This document shows, piece after piece, positions 32,011-45,507 of a stretch of 64,000 nucleotides of DNA. A model generated the notes under the pieces. It did not search any database. It worked only from the letters and a program-made list of their open reading frames with translations, and was not told where the DNA came from. The translations under genes and the position numbers were made by a program. Position 1 is the stretch's first letter, and each line of letters starts with the position of its first letter. The stretch is taken from the NCBI GenBank assembly GCA_946406115.1, contig OX291546.1, positions 8,053,019 through 8,117,018 of the forward strand, read 5' to 3'. This stretch comes from Apoda limacodes (Eukaryota > Arthropoda > Insecta > Lepidoptera > Limacodidae).

Positions 32011-34795
32011 AATAAAATATATGATAAGTTCGAATTAGTTATGGAAGAAGTGCTAAATAAAATCAGCATTTCCAATAAACAAATCATTGTTTGTGGAGAC
32101 TTTAATATAAACATTTTAGAAACTAGCTCACTAAGCACCAGATTGCTCGCCTTATTTCGGTATTTTAATTTAAATAATTTGTTTTGTGAACCAACTAGAA
32201 TTGCTGTATCTAGTGCCACTTGCATCGACAATATATTTACTGACATAAAACTAATTCAAAAATCAATTGTAAGCAATCTAGAGTCAGTTCATTGTGGACA
32301 GTTAGTGGTTTTAGAAAGAAAGAATAGTATTACTGAAAAGGAAATTAAATTTATACCAATAACAACTAAACGGATTGAATCATTTAAATTTAGATTTAAA
32401 TAAGTTAGCTTATTGCATAAACTTCCGGATTTACTTTATAATGGCAACCCAAATGAAATGTACAATACTGTTCTTGACACTATTACTACACAGTATAATA
32501 ACATATTTACTGCAAAAAAGAAACTTATTTTCAGTCGCTTTAGTTTTAGTGAATTGGCTACCCCAGGTGTTTTTTTAAAAGTAGGCGTAAGTTGTATGAA
32601 TTATATAAAGAAAAAAACATATAATAATAGCCAATTATTTAGGGAATATGTAAAAAAATACTCAAAAACCTTTAAAAAAGTCTGTCTTGTTGCAAAATCA
32701 ATTCACCTCAGGCATAAAGTATTCAACAAATAAAATAAAAACGACATGGAACATAATAAATAATGAAACTGATAAAGCTAGGAATTTTTGTTAGGACTTT
32801 GAGTTGATTGTAGATAATACTAGTTTAAAAACAAATTCTGCGGTAGCAGTTGCCTTTGGAATTTTTTTTTAGCAATATTCCTTTATAAACAACTGAACAT
32901 CTTAACTCAAGTCCAATTTTAGCAGAAAAATTAGTAAAAACTAATGTTCCTGAATGTAAAGTTCCCTTTGTATTTAAAAACATTAGTCCTACGGATATCA
33001 TAAATACATTTAAAACATTAGAAATAAAAAACAACACAGCCCTTTGGGGACTTTCTGTAAAAACTATAAACTCAATAATTCAAGTTATAGCACAACCGTT
33101 AGCCATAATTTTTAATAGTTGTGCTGATAGTGGTGTGTTTCCTGATGAGATGAAACTAAGCAAAGTTATACCTCTTTTTAATTCAGGTAGTTCAACAGAC
33201 CCTAATAATTTTCGGCCTATTGCAATACTGCCTGTACTCAGTAAAGTTTTTGAAAAAATCATACTTTGTCAAATGTTAAGCCATTTCTGTATTAATGACC
33301 TACTTAGTAGTAAACAGTTTGGCTTTATGAAAGTCTGTTCTACAACCGATGCAGGAGTGTCACTATTAAAAAACATATTTAACGCCTGGGATGATCCGCA
33401 TGATGCTCTTGGAGTGTTTTGTGATTTATCTAAGGCATTTGACTGTGTCCAACATGAAAATATCATCAGGAAGCTACATCACTATGGTATTAGAGGCAAA
33501 GCTCTCGACCTTTTGACCTCCTACATGAGTAGCAGAGTACAGAAAATAGATGTCAACGGTGAAATATCCCCGGGATCAGCAGTCACTATGGGAGTCCCTC
33601 AGGGCTCAATTTTAGGTCCTTTTCTATTTCTTATTTACATTAACGATCTCTTATATCATGTAAAAAACCATGACATTGTCTTATTTGCTGATGACACCTC
33701 TTTACTTTTTAAAGTTAAGAGACGACAGACATGTTATGATGACTTAAATAATGCCCTTTCTAAAATTGTAAATTGTTTTAACGCTAATAATTTGTTACTT
33801 AATGAAAAAAAACCATATGTGTTAATTTAACATTACCAAATGTTAGTCAGATACAGACATGTATTAATGATAATGGCGAGCAATTAGAACTTGTTCATTC
33901 AGCAGTCTTTCTTGGCATAACGCTGGACTCCAAACTCCAAAATTCAATTTCAATATTCATAACCTAGCCAAAAAACTTAGCTCTGCTGTGTATGCGATCA
34001 TGAAAATAAGACAATTGACCAATGTCGACACTGCAAAAATAGTATCTTTTAGCTACTTCCATAGTTTAATGGCATATGGTATCCTATTGTGGGGTAGCGC
34101 TGCTGATGTAAATACAATATTTTTGTTACAAAAAAGGGCAATTCGTGCTATTTATAAATTAGGATCTAGGATATCTCTGAGGGATAGGTTTAGGGAAGTA
34201 AATATTTTAACTTTAGCGTCGCAGTACATATATGAAAATCTTTTATATGTACATAAAAATATCAATAGTTTCAGCAAGAAAATTGACGCTCACAAAGTAA
34301 ATACTAGAAGTAAAAATAAGCTGTTGCTGCATGATACACGTCTACACAAAATAAATAACTCTTTTATGGGGCAATTTTTTTTACAACAATTTTTACAACA
34401 AAGTTCCTAATAATATTCAAAAGCTATCAATAAGTAAATTAAAATCTTTTTGACAAGTACTGTGTAAAAAACATACTACAATATTTCAGACTATGTCAAT
34501 GATAAAAATCCTTGGGACTGAAGATGCTCAATTACAGGATGGATAGGTAAACCAAATTAAAATGGAAATAATATTGTACAGCTTAAATTTTTTATTTAAA
34601 ACATTGATTGTATTTTTAGTTTTTATGATTTTTTTAGAAGAGTAAGTATCGAGTTTCTTGCCGGATTCTTCTCGGTAGAAATCAACAACGTTGTGAACCG
34701 GATTTCAAAAAATAATATTTCATAACTTTGACGATTCAAAAGTGATTGTAAAATCCTTATTTGAATAAAACATTTTGACTTTGACTTTGACTTTG
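32011..34795 (+). mobile_element. LINE relic of unit B (endonuclease tail to 3' tail)
   Basis: Most complete LINE in the window, at least 2.8 kb and 5'-truncated. The endonuclease tail (32,011-32,403) has IIVCGDFNINIL and SSATCIDNIFTD. A linker frame (32,413-32,733) follows. The RT frame is open from 32,889 to 33,830 (313 codons): KLSKVIPLFNSGSSTDPNNF then RPIAILPVLSKVFEK, VFCDLSKAFDCVQHENII, MGVPQGSILGPFLFLIYIND and FADDTSLLF, so the catalytic aspartates are present. A slip at the A-run near 33,805 breaks the frame before KTICVNLTLPNVSQIQ. The C-terminal frame (33,988-34,410) has FHSLMAYGILLWGSAADV and IFLLQKRAIRAIYKLGSR. The 3' end is (TTTGAC)n. The motifs fit the Jockey group. It is not functional because of stops and frameshifts. 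Confidence 0.9.
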
Positions 34796-34839
34796 AAAAA
34801 AAACTTGAAGCATTTTATGTTTGTCTATGTCCCTCCATC

Positions 34840-35440
34840 TAGCCCAAAATTAAGAAATGTAGAAGTTTGCCTAAGAATCAAAATCCCTTTCCCGTCCCCA
34901 AAAAGAAGACTTTGATCTCAAATTCGTAGTTGTCCATGGCAAAGAACAGGCCACATTGCATGTTGAATCGATAACCGATGCGAAAGAAAGGTATTTGAGC
35001 GGCTACTATCTGACTGAAAGAGGTAGCTTGATCCGTGATTCCTCCTAACAAGTTGATAAATAAAAAGAAAAAAAAACCCTTATTCAAGTCAGTAAAAACC
35101 ATCCGGTTCCGAGATGAGATAATTGAATATGTACAAGAAATAGAATAACGATTTAATCAGCAATGTCGATCATAACCATCAAATTACTTTACACGTTTTT
35201 TCGTTAAAACGTAAATTAACGACCAATACATGACATAGTCATCTCGCAACCAGATGGTTTTTTCTGTCTTGAATCGCACTCCTAGTTCCCTCGAACGCTG
35301 TCAACGAAAATCTTCCGACCGAGATGACGAAGCAAGTTCTACAACTGTAAAAAACAAGTCGATGACATTTATAGTTGCTGTAAAAGAAATCTGTGGCAAA
35401 TAATAGGTAGTCTGTAGGACACCAAAGTCTTTCCAAAAGG
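34840..35440. other. Exon-like open frames of unclear strand (unit B)
   Basis: Counterpart of 20,280-20,790 in A. Plus-strand frame pieces (DLKFVVVHGKEQATLHV, and KSMTFIVAVKEICGK to a stop) and overlapping minus-strand frames are both open. About 45 bases between TACAAG and CATCAAATTACT, present here and in C, are missing in A. No family recognised. Confidence 0.25.
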
Positions 35441-36484
35441 ATTCCTTTTCACAATTTTAGTACATAACCCTAAATACTTGAATGAAAGCTGTGCTTTGTT
35501 TAGTTCAAAGCTCAACTAATAACTGAAAGCGCCCACAGAACCGATAACTGTTAAGCTGATTACGTGACACGTTACGCTTGGTTAAGTTAAGTAGACTATT
35601 GTCAATGTAAATTACTCGCTACCACATAAATGCAGGTATTAAATAGGAAAGCTTAAGAGGAAATATCAGGTTGCTTTTCCCTTTACAAACGCATTCCCCT
35701 CTTTCTTCTCTGGATTTTAGCATTAGATGTACGAGTATGGTCACAGTCACTATGAAGATACATATGTTTTGCTTTCGTTTTAATGCCATTTGTATAAATA
35801 ACTGGGGGCCAGCAAAAGTCCAAAAAATTGCCTTTTTTATTACATTTTTAGACTTGCTCTCTACACATATGTAAGATATTTTTTTTTTTTTTTAATAATT
35901 AGAATAATTCATTAACTTCCAGAATAAGTAATTTCTAAACAATTCCTATGAGATTTGAAGGAGGAAAGTGGGGAATATAAGACATCGATTCTGATGATTG
36001 ACTGACGATGATGACTAGGTATAATAAGCCCGAGGTTCAGTTGTTCGTATGACACATCAGTCTCTTGGCCCGGGTCTAAGCTCGACAGCAATTGTATTTT
36101 GAGTGTGTGTGCTTGTGTCTGATATTTCTGCTTCATACCAATACGAATCTAATAAACTAACATAAGACAACAGCTTCAATTCAAAGTAATTCAAATAAAA
36201 ATATGAAATATCACATTGAATTGTGTATTGTTTATTGTTTATTCTTCGTAATTTACATTTTTAATAATAAACCCAGCTCAGTACATGTCGTTCTTACACT
36301 TATTAAATTAGGGTTTCATCAAATAAGAATTACAGCGGATACCTATCCGAAGAAAAATGTCTAGGTATATAATAATAAATAATTTAGTTTTCTTGTATAT
36401 TATAAAAACTAAGTCTTGAATCTATAAAGACTAAGTATATCGGAAGATTACGCTTTTGTACGTTTTTAATAGCCGCTGTAAGAG

Positions 36485-36892
36485 TCTTATGCACAACAAG
36501 ATCTCGATTTTGAAGATCCTGCTAACAAAATCGTTCTTCCATTTAATACCCAATTAGAAGTTATAAAACGCTCTGGAAATATATTTGTACGGAAATTGCT
36601 ACTCTTCGCAACAACACACAGAAAAGCCAATAAAAATAATGATATTTGCTTGCAATATACTTTTATAAATGTTCGAATAGAAGGAAGGCTACCTCTCAAT
36701 AAGGAAAATAAAATACGTTTACTCCAAAATGCTTGTAATGCGATCATTATTTTGACAAATTTCTTTGATCAAAGTCGACCTTTGCGCGCTACTCGAATGG
36801 ACACCATTAATTTTGTTGATATGAAATTTTATTGCTGGTTTCAGCCACCAGCAATTTCCTTTAAAAATCCATTTCTTTCGAGTTTTGTTTAA
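36485..36892 (+). other. Unassigned 135-codon open frame (unit B)
   Basis: Same as 21,872-22,279 in A; it reads the same protein at every position I compared. Confidence 0.25.
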
Positions 36893-36897
36893 AAATT

Positions 36898-37086
36898 GTG
36901 AGGTGCAAAATGATTTTATTTGAAAATGCTTGTAATGTAATCATTTATTTGACAACCTTCTTCGAGCAAAGTCGGCCTTTCGAGCTGGTTTTATTTAAAT
37001 TACGAGCACTGTTTCAGAAAAGCAAACCTTGGTATGCAATAAATTCGAGAATAATGTATATGTGTACTATCAATGAGAGTTTGTGA
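36898..37086 (+). other. Open frame with duplicated NACN motif (unit B)
   Basis: Same as 22,285-22,473 in A (LFENACNVIIYLTTFFEQSR). Confidence 0.25.
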
Positions 37087-38791
37087 GTCTGTCATGCGCC
37101 TTCAAAGACTTAATCCACTAAAAATGCTAAATTGCTCAGTATTTTGCTTCAAGAATAGTTTGGTAACATCCAACTTACAAAAAGATGGCGTTACCTTTCA
37201 TATGTAAGTAATTTTTTGACAATACATAATTGGGAATGATGTTCTTACGGGATTTGTTTACCAACACACAGTTTGCTCAAAGAAAACAATATGGCGATCA
37301 AACGAGTGATTCGATTTTTTAACCTTTTTTTTAAGTTAATATTTTTTATGATTAGATCTTAATCGGTTGGTAAAGTAAAAATAATTTCGTGCTTTTACTA
37401 TAAAAAGAAATATAATTTAGATACAGTGTAAACTCTATATAACGGAATGACCATTTTTTGGCGTTATAATTTTTAGTCGTCAAATAAAGTCTGTATATTC
37501 AATAAGTTTTTTTCATTGAATTTGTAAAAATAATAATTAAAAGTATACTTTATTTGTAGTAATAATTAAGAATATAATTACTTATTATATTCAGTAGCGT
37601 TTTAATACCACTTCTTTTCCTGATATATTTTTTTCAAATTTATAATAAAATATATTATTATATTTATAAATCGACACACGAATATTTGACGTGCTAGAGT
37701 TTTAGTGGATATTAATTGAGAGTTTATCAAGTGATTGTATGTAAGTAAATGCGCACGCCTTGCTTTTCTTGCAGTTGTACGTGGATATAAAAAAAATATA
37801 TTCATTTTGAAGAAATTATTTTTTACTTTTTAGTACAATTTTCTATTAGATTGAATTTTTATATGATTCTTATGTTTTAAGAAAAGCGAGTTTAAAAAAA
37901 AAATTTTACTTGAATTTTATACTTTTTACTAAAGATTTAATTGAATTTTTATAGTTTATTGCGCGAGTTTCATAAGTTGGGTGATGAGAACTTGGAGAAA
38001 AAATTAGTAATTAAATTTTTACGTTCCACCCTAATGTCCACCTTCAGGTGCACTTCCTGCATCTGCCAAGAGGTGATAACATCAAAATGAACATCAAATT
38101 CGTGATCTGCGACCCTCAAAACCTCCGGATACCCATTTTGAAGATTTAAAATTTTTCACCTCCACCTCTTGGTTGTACGCTGGTACAACTCTGGGAGGGG
38201 TTGTTGGCAAAGTAACTGTGGAATATTGTATTGTCATCCGAGCTTAGTAAGTATGCAAAATTTCATCGAAGGGTGATAACAGGAAGTAGGTTTAATTAAG
38301 CTTGCAAGATTCCACCACAAGATGGAAGGGGAAAAAAAGGAAACATTGTAAGTTAAATAAAAGGAAGTAAAAATTAAAGAAAAGAAGAAGTTCTTCGTGG
38401 TAATTTTACTTTATATAACTTAATCACGAATTCCTAAAATAGCGAATTTATACGAAGTTACCAAAGTTTTCTTCTACTTTGTCTTTGATTAATTTCGCTA
38501 AATTATTAATCGCTAATTTACTTTTTAGAGCCCTATAAAAATAAACTCGAGATAACTAACTTTACGATAAAACAGTCGTCGGTAAGGGAAACTTTTAATT
38601 TAATTTATTCGTTTTAAGCATTTTCGGTTTCTTATGAAGGACCAATAAATTACTGTTGTTTCGCAAGACGCTATAAATAAGTTGCGAGAGAGTATTATTA
38701 AGTATTATTACCACAAAAAAATGTCGCGAGGAAGATTCTTTATGATAAAAGTAAAAGTTTATAAGGTATCAAGCTGTGATCGGTCGGTACA

Positions 38792-39215
38792 GTCGCGTGG
38801 ACTTTTGGTTGAAATTTCTGGCATGGCCTAGTTAACAGTCATCCTTATCGATATATACTAAATGTTATAGGTATAGTTTTATAAAAGAGCGACTGTAGTC
38901 GCGTGGACTTTTGGTTGAAATTTCTGGCATGGCCTAGTTAACAGTCATCCTTATCGATATATACTAAATGTTATAGGTATAGTTTTATAAAAGAGCGACT
39001 GTAGTCGCGTGGACTTTTGGTTGAAATTTCTGGCATGGCCTAGTTAACAGTCATCCTTATCGATATATACTAAATGTTATAGGTATAGTTTTATAAAAGA
39101 GCGACTGTAGTCGCGTGGACTTTTGGTTGAAATTTCTGGCATGGCCTAGTTAACAGTCATCCTTATCGATATATAGTAAATGTTATAGGTGTAGTTTTAT
39201 AAAAGAGAGACAGAG
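38792..39215 (+). repeat. 106-bp minisatellite, four units (unit B)
   Basis: Unit starts at 38792, 38898, 39004 and 39110; same period and unit number as A. Confidence 0.95.
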
Positions 39216-39238
39216 TAACAGAGTTACTTTCGCGTTTA

Positions 39239-40079
39239 TAGCGGACCCGGCAGTCGTTGTCCAACCCGGAAAAGCTGCGCCACATTAAATATGATATTTT
39301 AAATTTGAAATTTACATTTTTAAAATTTTGCGATTCCATAAAATTACTTTTAACGAATTTACGGTTCAGTCATAAATTTTGGATATCTCACTGTTTACTA
39401 TGCCTCTATGTCTAAATTATTTTATTCTTTATTTTCTTCCAAATCTTCTACGGTGGAAATATTGATTAGAGGAAAGCTTTTCTTAAAATCCTTTTGATTT
39501 TTAGCTAGCCCTTTTGATGCAGTTTTTATGTAATGTAAGGTTTTAGCAAATTTCACAATGATTGGAGTTGTGGGATATGATAATAATGGAGTCGCATTCA
39601 ATGTAGCGAATGTGGAAATCATTGTCGTACATTCAATCTTAGCCGTTTAGGAGAAGATCAGTGACACACCGACTGCAGCGTCACCTACTGGGTTCAATTA
39701 TGTTATTAAACCTTGCAGAGACCGACTCGAACGTACACAAAAAATATCATTAAATCGTCTCTGCTATTTAGGAGAAGACACGCACGTTTGTGTGCCACTT
39801 CGATTATTCGAATCATCCAGGAACCCGCTGAAATATTAAAAAAAAATCACTTAGATCGTTACATCCGTTTAGGAGGAGTTAGGTCACAGACACACGTACA
39901 GAAGAATTATACGTAGAAATAACACCGACTCACACTTGATGTTTTCAAGTAGCCTATGTCCTTTTCCGGGACTCAGACTATCTCCATGCCAAATTTCATC
40001 TTAATCCGTACGGTGGTTTAAGCGTGAAGAGGATACAGACAGACATACAGACGGAGTTACTTTCGCATTTATAACAGTA
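39239..40079 (+). repeat. Short interspersed element, AGCGGACCCGGCAG type (unit B)
   Basis: Counterpart of 24,626-25,466. It carries B-specific changes such as ATCTTAGCCG where A and C have ATCTTTGCCG. Confidence 0.65.
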
Positions 40080-40402
40080 TAGATATTGACTAGTATGGAT
40101 ATGAGTCGCTCAGTCATTGAGAAATAGAAAGAAGAAAGAATTACTTAACAAAACGAAATAAAATGAAACAAAATTAATCTCTCGCTTTGTTGGAGAACAA
40201 AAATAACGACCCTAACTCTTTCAGTTCAAACGCAAACTGACGCAAGAAAAGCAAAGAATAAAAGCTTGCAAAACAATTAATTTGCTTCCTAAAAAAATAT
40301 TCCCCTCATTCGCCTGAAGTATATTCTGTAACAAATATCTACATTCACTTCCTTCTCCTAAACTAAATCCTGACTGCGCCTGTGGAAGCACGAATCACGC
40401 AA

Positions 40403-40624
40403 ATGAGTGACATATCCATTACAATCTATGACCGCACCGTCATCAAAGTGAACATGGATATTGACATTTTGCTCCCTCGCGCCTCGCCTCAATACATGTC
40501 TTTACCTCGTGGCAGCCTTTGGCGACACGAAACTCATTTGATTAATGGACTGACTTCTCACTTAGAAACCATATTCCTCACTATTTCCATTATTAGCATA
40601 CTCATTGTTCCTCCTAAACTTTGA
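40403..40624 (+). CDS. Unassigned 73-aa open frame (unit B)
   Basis: Identical in protein to the frame at 25,794-26,015 (MSDISITIYDRTVIKVNMDI to a hydrophobic C-terminus). Tentative, for the same reasons. Confidence 0.25.
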   Translation: MSDISITIYDRTVIKVNMDIDILLPRASPQYMSLPRGSLWRHETHLINGLTSHLETIFLTISIISILIVPPKL

Positions 40625-41057
40625 CTCCTTGTTTATTCCTTAAAGGTGTTGAATTTTGATTAGGGAGACCGGGTACAAAAGTAACACTTTACACATATCT
40701 TTTTATTTCGGTTAGTCTAATACCCATACGGTTAAAAATAAAATACATACAATTTTTGTCTATGATTTACAAAAACTACTAAATTAAAAAAAAACTTTAC
40801 TTAACTATGATATTAAACAGATACAGCACTTTTAAAAGGCTAAGTCATTTTATTTTGTTTCTTTCGTCCTCAGGGTTAGGTCGAAAGTAACACGCCACGG
40901 ATCAAAAGTAACATCGTGGATATATTGCGCATTTGGTAGATAAGCAACAAAAATAAATTTGGGATAGAGATAACACATTGTTTGTTTCTAATAATAATGG
41001 TTAATAAGCATAATATAATATTTTTTCTCATAAGATTACAAAAAAACAATATTTTTT

Positions 41058-41143
41058 GTAAGCCTATTTCTCACGTCCACTGTTAAACGTAGGCCTCCAC
41101 TTCCCCATTAAGGTGTTGAGCTGCTTGCACCCAGGATCTTAAA
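41058..41143 (-). repeat. Possible RTE-type LINE tail fragment (unit B)
   Basis: Counterpart of 26,450-26,535. Confidence 0.35.
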
Positions 41144-41522
41144 AAAGGTGGCGCAAAACTAGAACAAATATCTTCAGCAATTATTGGAGGTTTTTCAGAA
41201 TATAGGTACTAAATGATGACAGCGCGAATTTTGAAACTAAAAGCGATGCAAAGTAACTCTATAATCAATATGAACATATGACTTTTTAACCCTGATAGGG
41301 TTTTGTAACAATTGATTCGTATTGACCACGTAAAGAGGATACCTAAAATGATCTTTCATCTCCAAAATTATTTACATGATAGGGGAGAAGCTTAAGTTAA
41401 TGACTGATTGGAAGAAGGTATTCTAATTTGCAATCAATGGGACAATGTGTGTCTGTCTATTCAATGAATTAAACAGTCGAAGCAAGAAGGTTGCAAGAAA
41501 TTGATTTGTATTTCTTCTTGAT

Positions 41523-41888
41523 ATGGAACGGTTGTGTTTTAAAGCCGAAACAAGCCACTTGAGAGAGCGTTGTGAAAATTTAGAGAAAACTACAGTTATG
41601 ATGTCGATGGGCAAGGACTATATGAAGAAATTTTGGATTGTAGAACGTTGGTAACAAGCCGTACCGAAAAAATATCAAGCTCGAATAATTACTTAATGTT
41701 ATTATTCAGTAAGGAGACGAAAACGTTTTTCCGAATATGCTTATAGATAGATCATTTAGTAAATTGAAATTAATACTTCGATATTTAAGAGCCTCAATGG
41801 GTCAAAGTCGAACAGTAGTCCTAGGTGTACGCAAAAAAAAACCGCAAATCGATGTAGAGTTTAGCCGTTTGGCACACAGGTAATTTAG
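41523..41888 (+). pseudogene. hAT (ZMYM1-like) transposase C-terminal relic (unit B)
   Basis: Counterpart of 26,915-27,280, with the same LIDRSFSKLKLILRYLRASM signature and the same frame slip after KTTVMMSMGKD. Confidence 0.6.
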
Positions 41889-42662
41889 GGCAAAACAATA
41901 ATTTTGAGCCACAGTTCCACAAAATATTTCCCTTATTTTTGAATATTGCAATGTGAGACGGTTCCTTAAACATCAGATTTTTATGAGACTTATGTGAACT
42001 GTACTGTACCCTGCTGCTTCTGTATATATTTCAGACTTCCATATATTTTTCTCTCGAATTCTAGCGTATGGCCGCAGTGAGTCGGGTCCATAGAATGATT
42101 GACTGTGTGTCCCTTTGATTCGAGACACTGGCCTGAATTAGCGGCAGAAGCGACGAGCAGAGAATGTCACGCTGGAGTGAGAGTCCTCGACAGGGTGGTC
42201 GAGTGTCTAGAGTCCGAATAACTCGAGACCGTTCCCAATTAGGTCCCTGCCTAGGCGTTTAGTAGACAGCGGGTTCAACTTTCAGGCGATGACATATACC
42301 TAAGTATAAATACTTTATTTGTATAAATATCTCAGCGTATTCCATGCAATACTAAAAATAAATTAAAACGCAAAAAAAATATGTATGATATTGTATAGTA
42401 AACCTGTTGAACGGATAGTGTACACTAGTGTTTCCAGCTTTGAATGTTTTTTTTGGTTCAGACCAGCTTCATGGTACCATACCAAAATTCAACTCAGCCG
42501 GCCAGTGGATCAAATTAGGCTAGCAAGATTTGTAATTAACATACAAATATACATACAAACATGTGAAGTTAAATAATAGTTTTCTGCGTTTGTTTTTTGT
42601 CCCTTTATAATTAAAGAATGGCTAATCGTGAGTACATACGGGAATTTTAATTTAATTTGTTA

Positions 42663-42943
42663 TTTTTTTTTATACCACTAAAGTGGCAAACAAACACACG
42701 GTCCTTCTGATGGCAAGCGGTAACCGTGGCCTATGGACGCTTGCCCCTCGCACGTTGCCGACCCTTCAAAAATCCAATAGCTTCTTCCTTGAAGAACTCT
42801 ATACTGTAGTCCTTAGAGAAAATCTTTTGTGTTTTGTATCCTTTTTATACCTTACTATCTATTGCCCGCGGCTCGTCCGCGCTAAATTAGATTTTCGGCG
42901 TGGGATTACTACTTACCAATGGCAGATAACTCTTTAATTATGG
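42663..42943 (-). mobile_element. LINE 3' fragment plus short-element head (unit B)
   Basis: Counterpart of 28,055-28,335. Confidence 0.65.
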
Positions 42944-43403
42944 TAAGGAAGCTTGCTATAGCAAGCTATATATATAGCTATAGTTCGTCTACGTCGAATT
43001 CCTGCGGGAAATTGAATTAAAAAATAGCTTAGGTCCTTCTCCGCCTCTTCAACTAAGTATACCTGTGCGAAAATTCAGCTGGTACCGGAAGTCAGTACAT
43101 TTTTTTAATTCACCGATATAATTTGTAGAAGCAATATAGGTTATTATAACTGTACGGCATTTATGTAATTCCTTTTCTTTACTTGTAAAGCTGCATTATC
43201 CATTAACGCCGTACATATTTCCAATACATTAGTGAAAAGCCGGGGGGCGTTACCTTTTCCCTAGACCCATATGATATAAGATCATTTCAAAATTGTACTA
43301 CTACTTTTGTACGGTTTCTCGGTACCAAGGGCCTGTAGTCTCTTAGTGACAAGTCACATTGATTCGGCCTGTTAAATAGAAAATGGCTTTTTCAAAATTA
43401 GTT

Positions 43404-43545
43404 CAGTTACTACTAATTTATAATTTCTGACTTAATAGGTCACAAAGTTGTTGCGTGGAGGACTTATAAGTCATCCACGCAACAACTTTGTGACCGACAT
43501 GTAGGTAGTACCTATTAAGTCAGAAATTATAAATTAGTAGTAACT
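43404..43545. repeat. Long hairpin (foldback) element (unit B)
   Basis: Same stem, loop and 17-base bulge as 28,796-28,937. Confidence 0.85.
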
Positions 43546-44686
43546 GATTATCAATATAATAGGTGCATCCTTTTGCTTCAATAGACGGACCTGGCCGGCC
43601 ATGAGTAGATTTTTCATCGACCTCTTAATTATATTATAAATTCACTTTTGTACGTAATTGTACTTTTTCGAAAATAACACACACATACAGTTTGTTTATT
43701 TATAAAAATTACTTATAAAAAAAATACAGTATGGGAGGGTTCGCAAAGGAATTTCATTTTCACTTCATATTATACATATGCATTATGAAATTGAAATTTT
43801 AATCAATTGACTATGGCCCTCTGGCGCAGAGACGATGTTTCCAATTTAAATGTTTATTATAAATTATGGAGCAGCTTGAAAATGCAAATTTAATGATCGC
43901 CTAAATTCTTGAGGAGTTTCCCATTATAGCAATAATTCAACGTTGCTCAAAACGTCTTTGTAGGTTGTGTTTACCTTTAATGAAAAAGCGCCAATTTCCT
44001 AAGCATTGACGCGTTAAATGTAAAGTTACATTAAAATCTTATCGGTTGCCGTGGGACTAGCAATTTGATAAATATTTGTCACACTCTATTATTTTATATG
44101 GGGCTGACTTTCTATAAGTAGCAAAAAAGCAGTATTTCACTATAAAAAAATATTTACTTAAGATATATTTAGTTGTTTCAGTGCTAAGTCTGTCCTATGT
44201 AGAAAAGATGGCACGATTAAATAGAGCTGTCACATATCTACAGACGGATTAACACACATGACAAACCGTAAGTGGTCCGGTTTTGCTATTTAGCTACGAA
44301 ACCCTAAAATAGTTTAATATCAGGTTGAAGTCAAAAATATTCTTTCATATCTACTTTTTTTTATATAAATGGATGTAGGTATCTAAGAGAACATAGACTT
44401 TGGCAATAATTAAAAACATTTCGAAAATCAACTTAATAAAAATAGTTAATGACATTTTTGCAGTATATGCGGTAAATATGTGTCTATATTAATAGTATAA
44501 GTTTGGGATATGACTTAGTCCTCGCATTTTGGACATATATATGTTTTTTTTATGTAGGTGCTCTTGTTAATCCAATACACTCTACATGGATGAAGGAACC
44601 ACAACAGTTGCAAGACGCATATCTGCTATACTCTCTTCTACCTTATTGAAGAAACAATACCATGACTACAATTGTTTGGTAGCTTT

Positions 44687-44705
44687 GGGGGGGGGGGGGG
44701 GGGGG
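44687..44705. repeat. Poly-G tract (unit B)
   Basis: 19 consecutive G before AAGATCGATCGATG; 17 in A (30,079-30,095) and 8 in C (60,772-60,779). Confidence 0.8.
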
Positions 44706-44900
44706 AAGATCGATCGATGCATTTTTGAATTTTGATTTCGAAAGCGAAAAGACTTTTTAGGGACCTAACTATAAAGATATTTGTATAAGACACTTTTAGC
44801 ACCAGAATTTATAATAATAAAAAAAGAATACTACAATCTCCTAAGGCAGAAAGACAGACGTTGTCAAAATATTTTCACACAGCTCAAGTTCCCAAGTTAA

Positions 44901-45507
44901 TCCAGTCCGTATACGGGTTTGGTTGTATTCTTTGTGGCCACCATGAGATTTAGTCTATTATTTAATATATAGTGTTAATATATGCCCTAAATCAACGTTT
45001 TTTTTGGAGAACAAAAGTACTTAAAAAATTTTGTAACATTCGGGTTAGTTATAGGGGGGTTTTGCTATATTTTCAGTTTCAGCTTTAAATTTTGAGAAAA
45101 AATTAACCATGAAATGAATTTTATCAAACCCAAATTTAAGGATACTTTTAACCCCCCTAATTAACCCTGGGGTAAAATTTTTCATAAAGTACGAGTCCAA
45201 GCATAATTTTCATCGCAAAATTTAAGGCTAATATTGTCAGTAAGCAAAAACACCCCTTAAGGGGTAGTTTTAACCTCCCAATTAACTCTCGGGTACAAAT
45301 TTTCATAAAGTATATCAAGTAATTCAACTACAAGTCAAAACGTAATTTTTTTCGCAAAAAATTTTGGGGTAGTTTTTGCTAATTTAAGGTTGTAGCCCCA
45401 ATTTCCTGAAAGCGAAACCCCGGTTTCCGTGGTCAGAACCTTTACTAGACCAAATCTCATGGTGGCCACAAAGAATACAACGGCGGAGGGGCCGTATACG
45501 GACTGGA
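44901..45507. mobile_element. 607-bp TTAA-flanked MITE (unit C)
   Basis: Same element and length, flanked by TTAA at 44897-44900 and 45508-45511. Confidence 0.8.

Larger units (their letters stand above)
30228..44837 (+). repeat. Tandem unit copy B (14.6 kb, mosaic)
   Basis: Second direct copy. From 30,228 to about 35,713 it agrees with copy C at every site I checked where A and C differ (for example AAAGACAGACG at the start, TGAGAAAAAATTAACC, CTGTAGGACACC, TACATAACCCT). From about 36,258 onward it agrees with A against C, as at AATAATAAACCCAGC and GTCGTTCTTACAC. It is therefore a C-type head joined to an A-type tail. Confidence 0.95.

Noticed and set aside
33135..33830. 231-aa reverse-transcriptase frame as a functional gene
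   Set aside because: The motifs are good (FADD, GVPQGSILGP), but the frame is broken on both sides, the endonuclease is truncated, and the identical lesions recur in copy C. It is a LINE relic.
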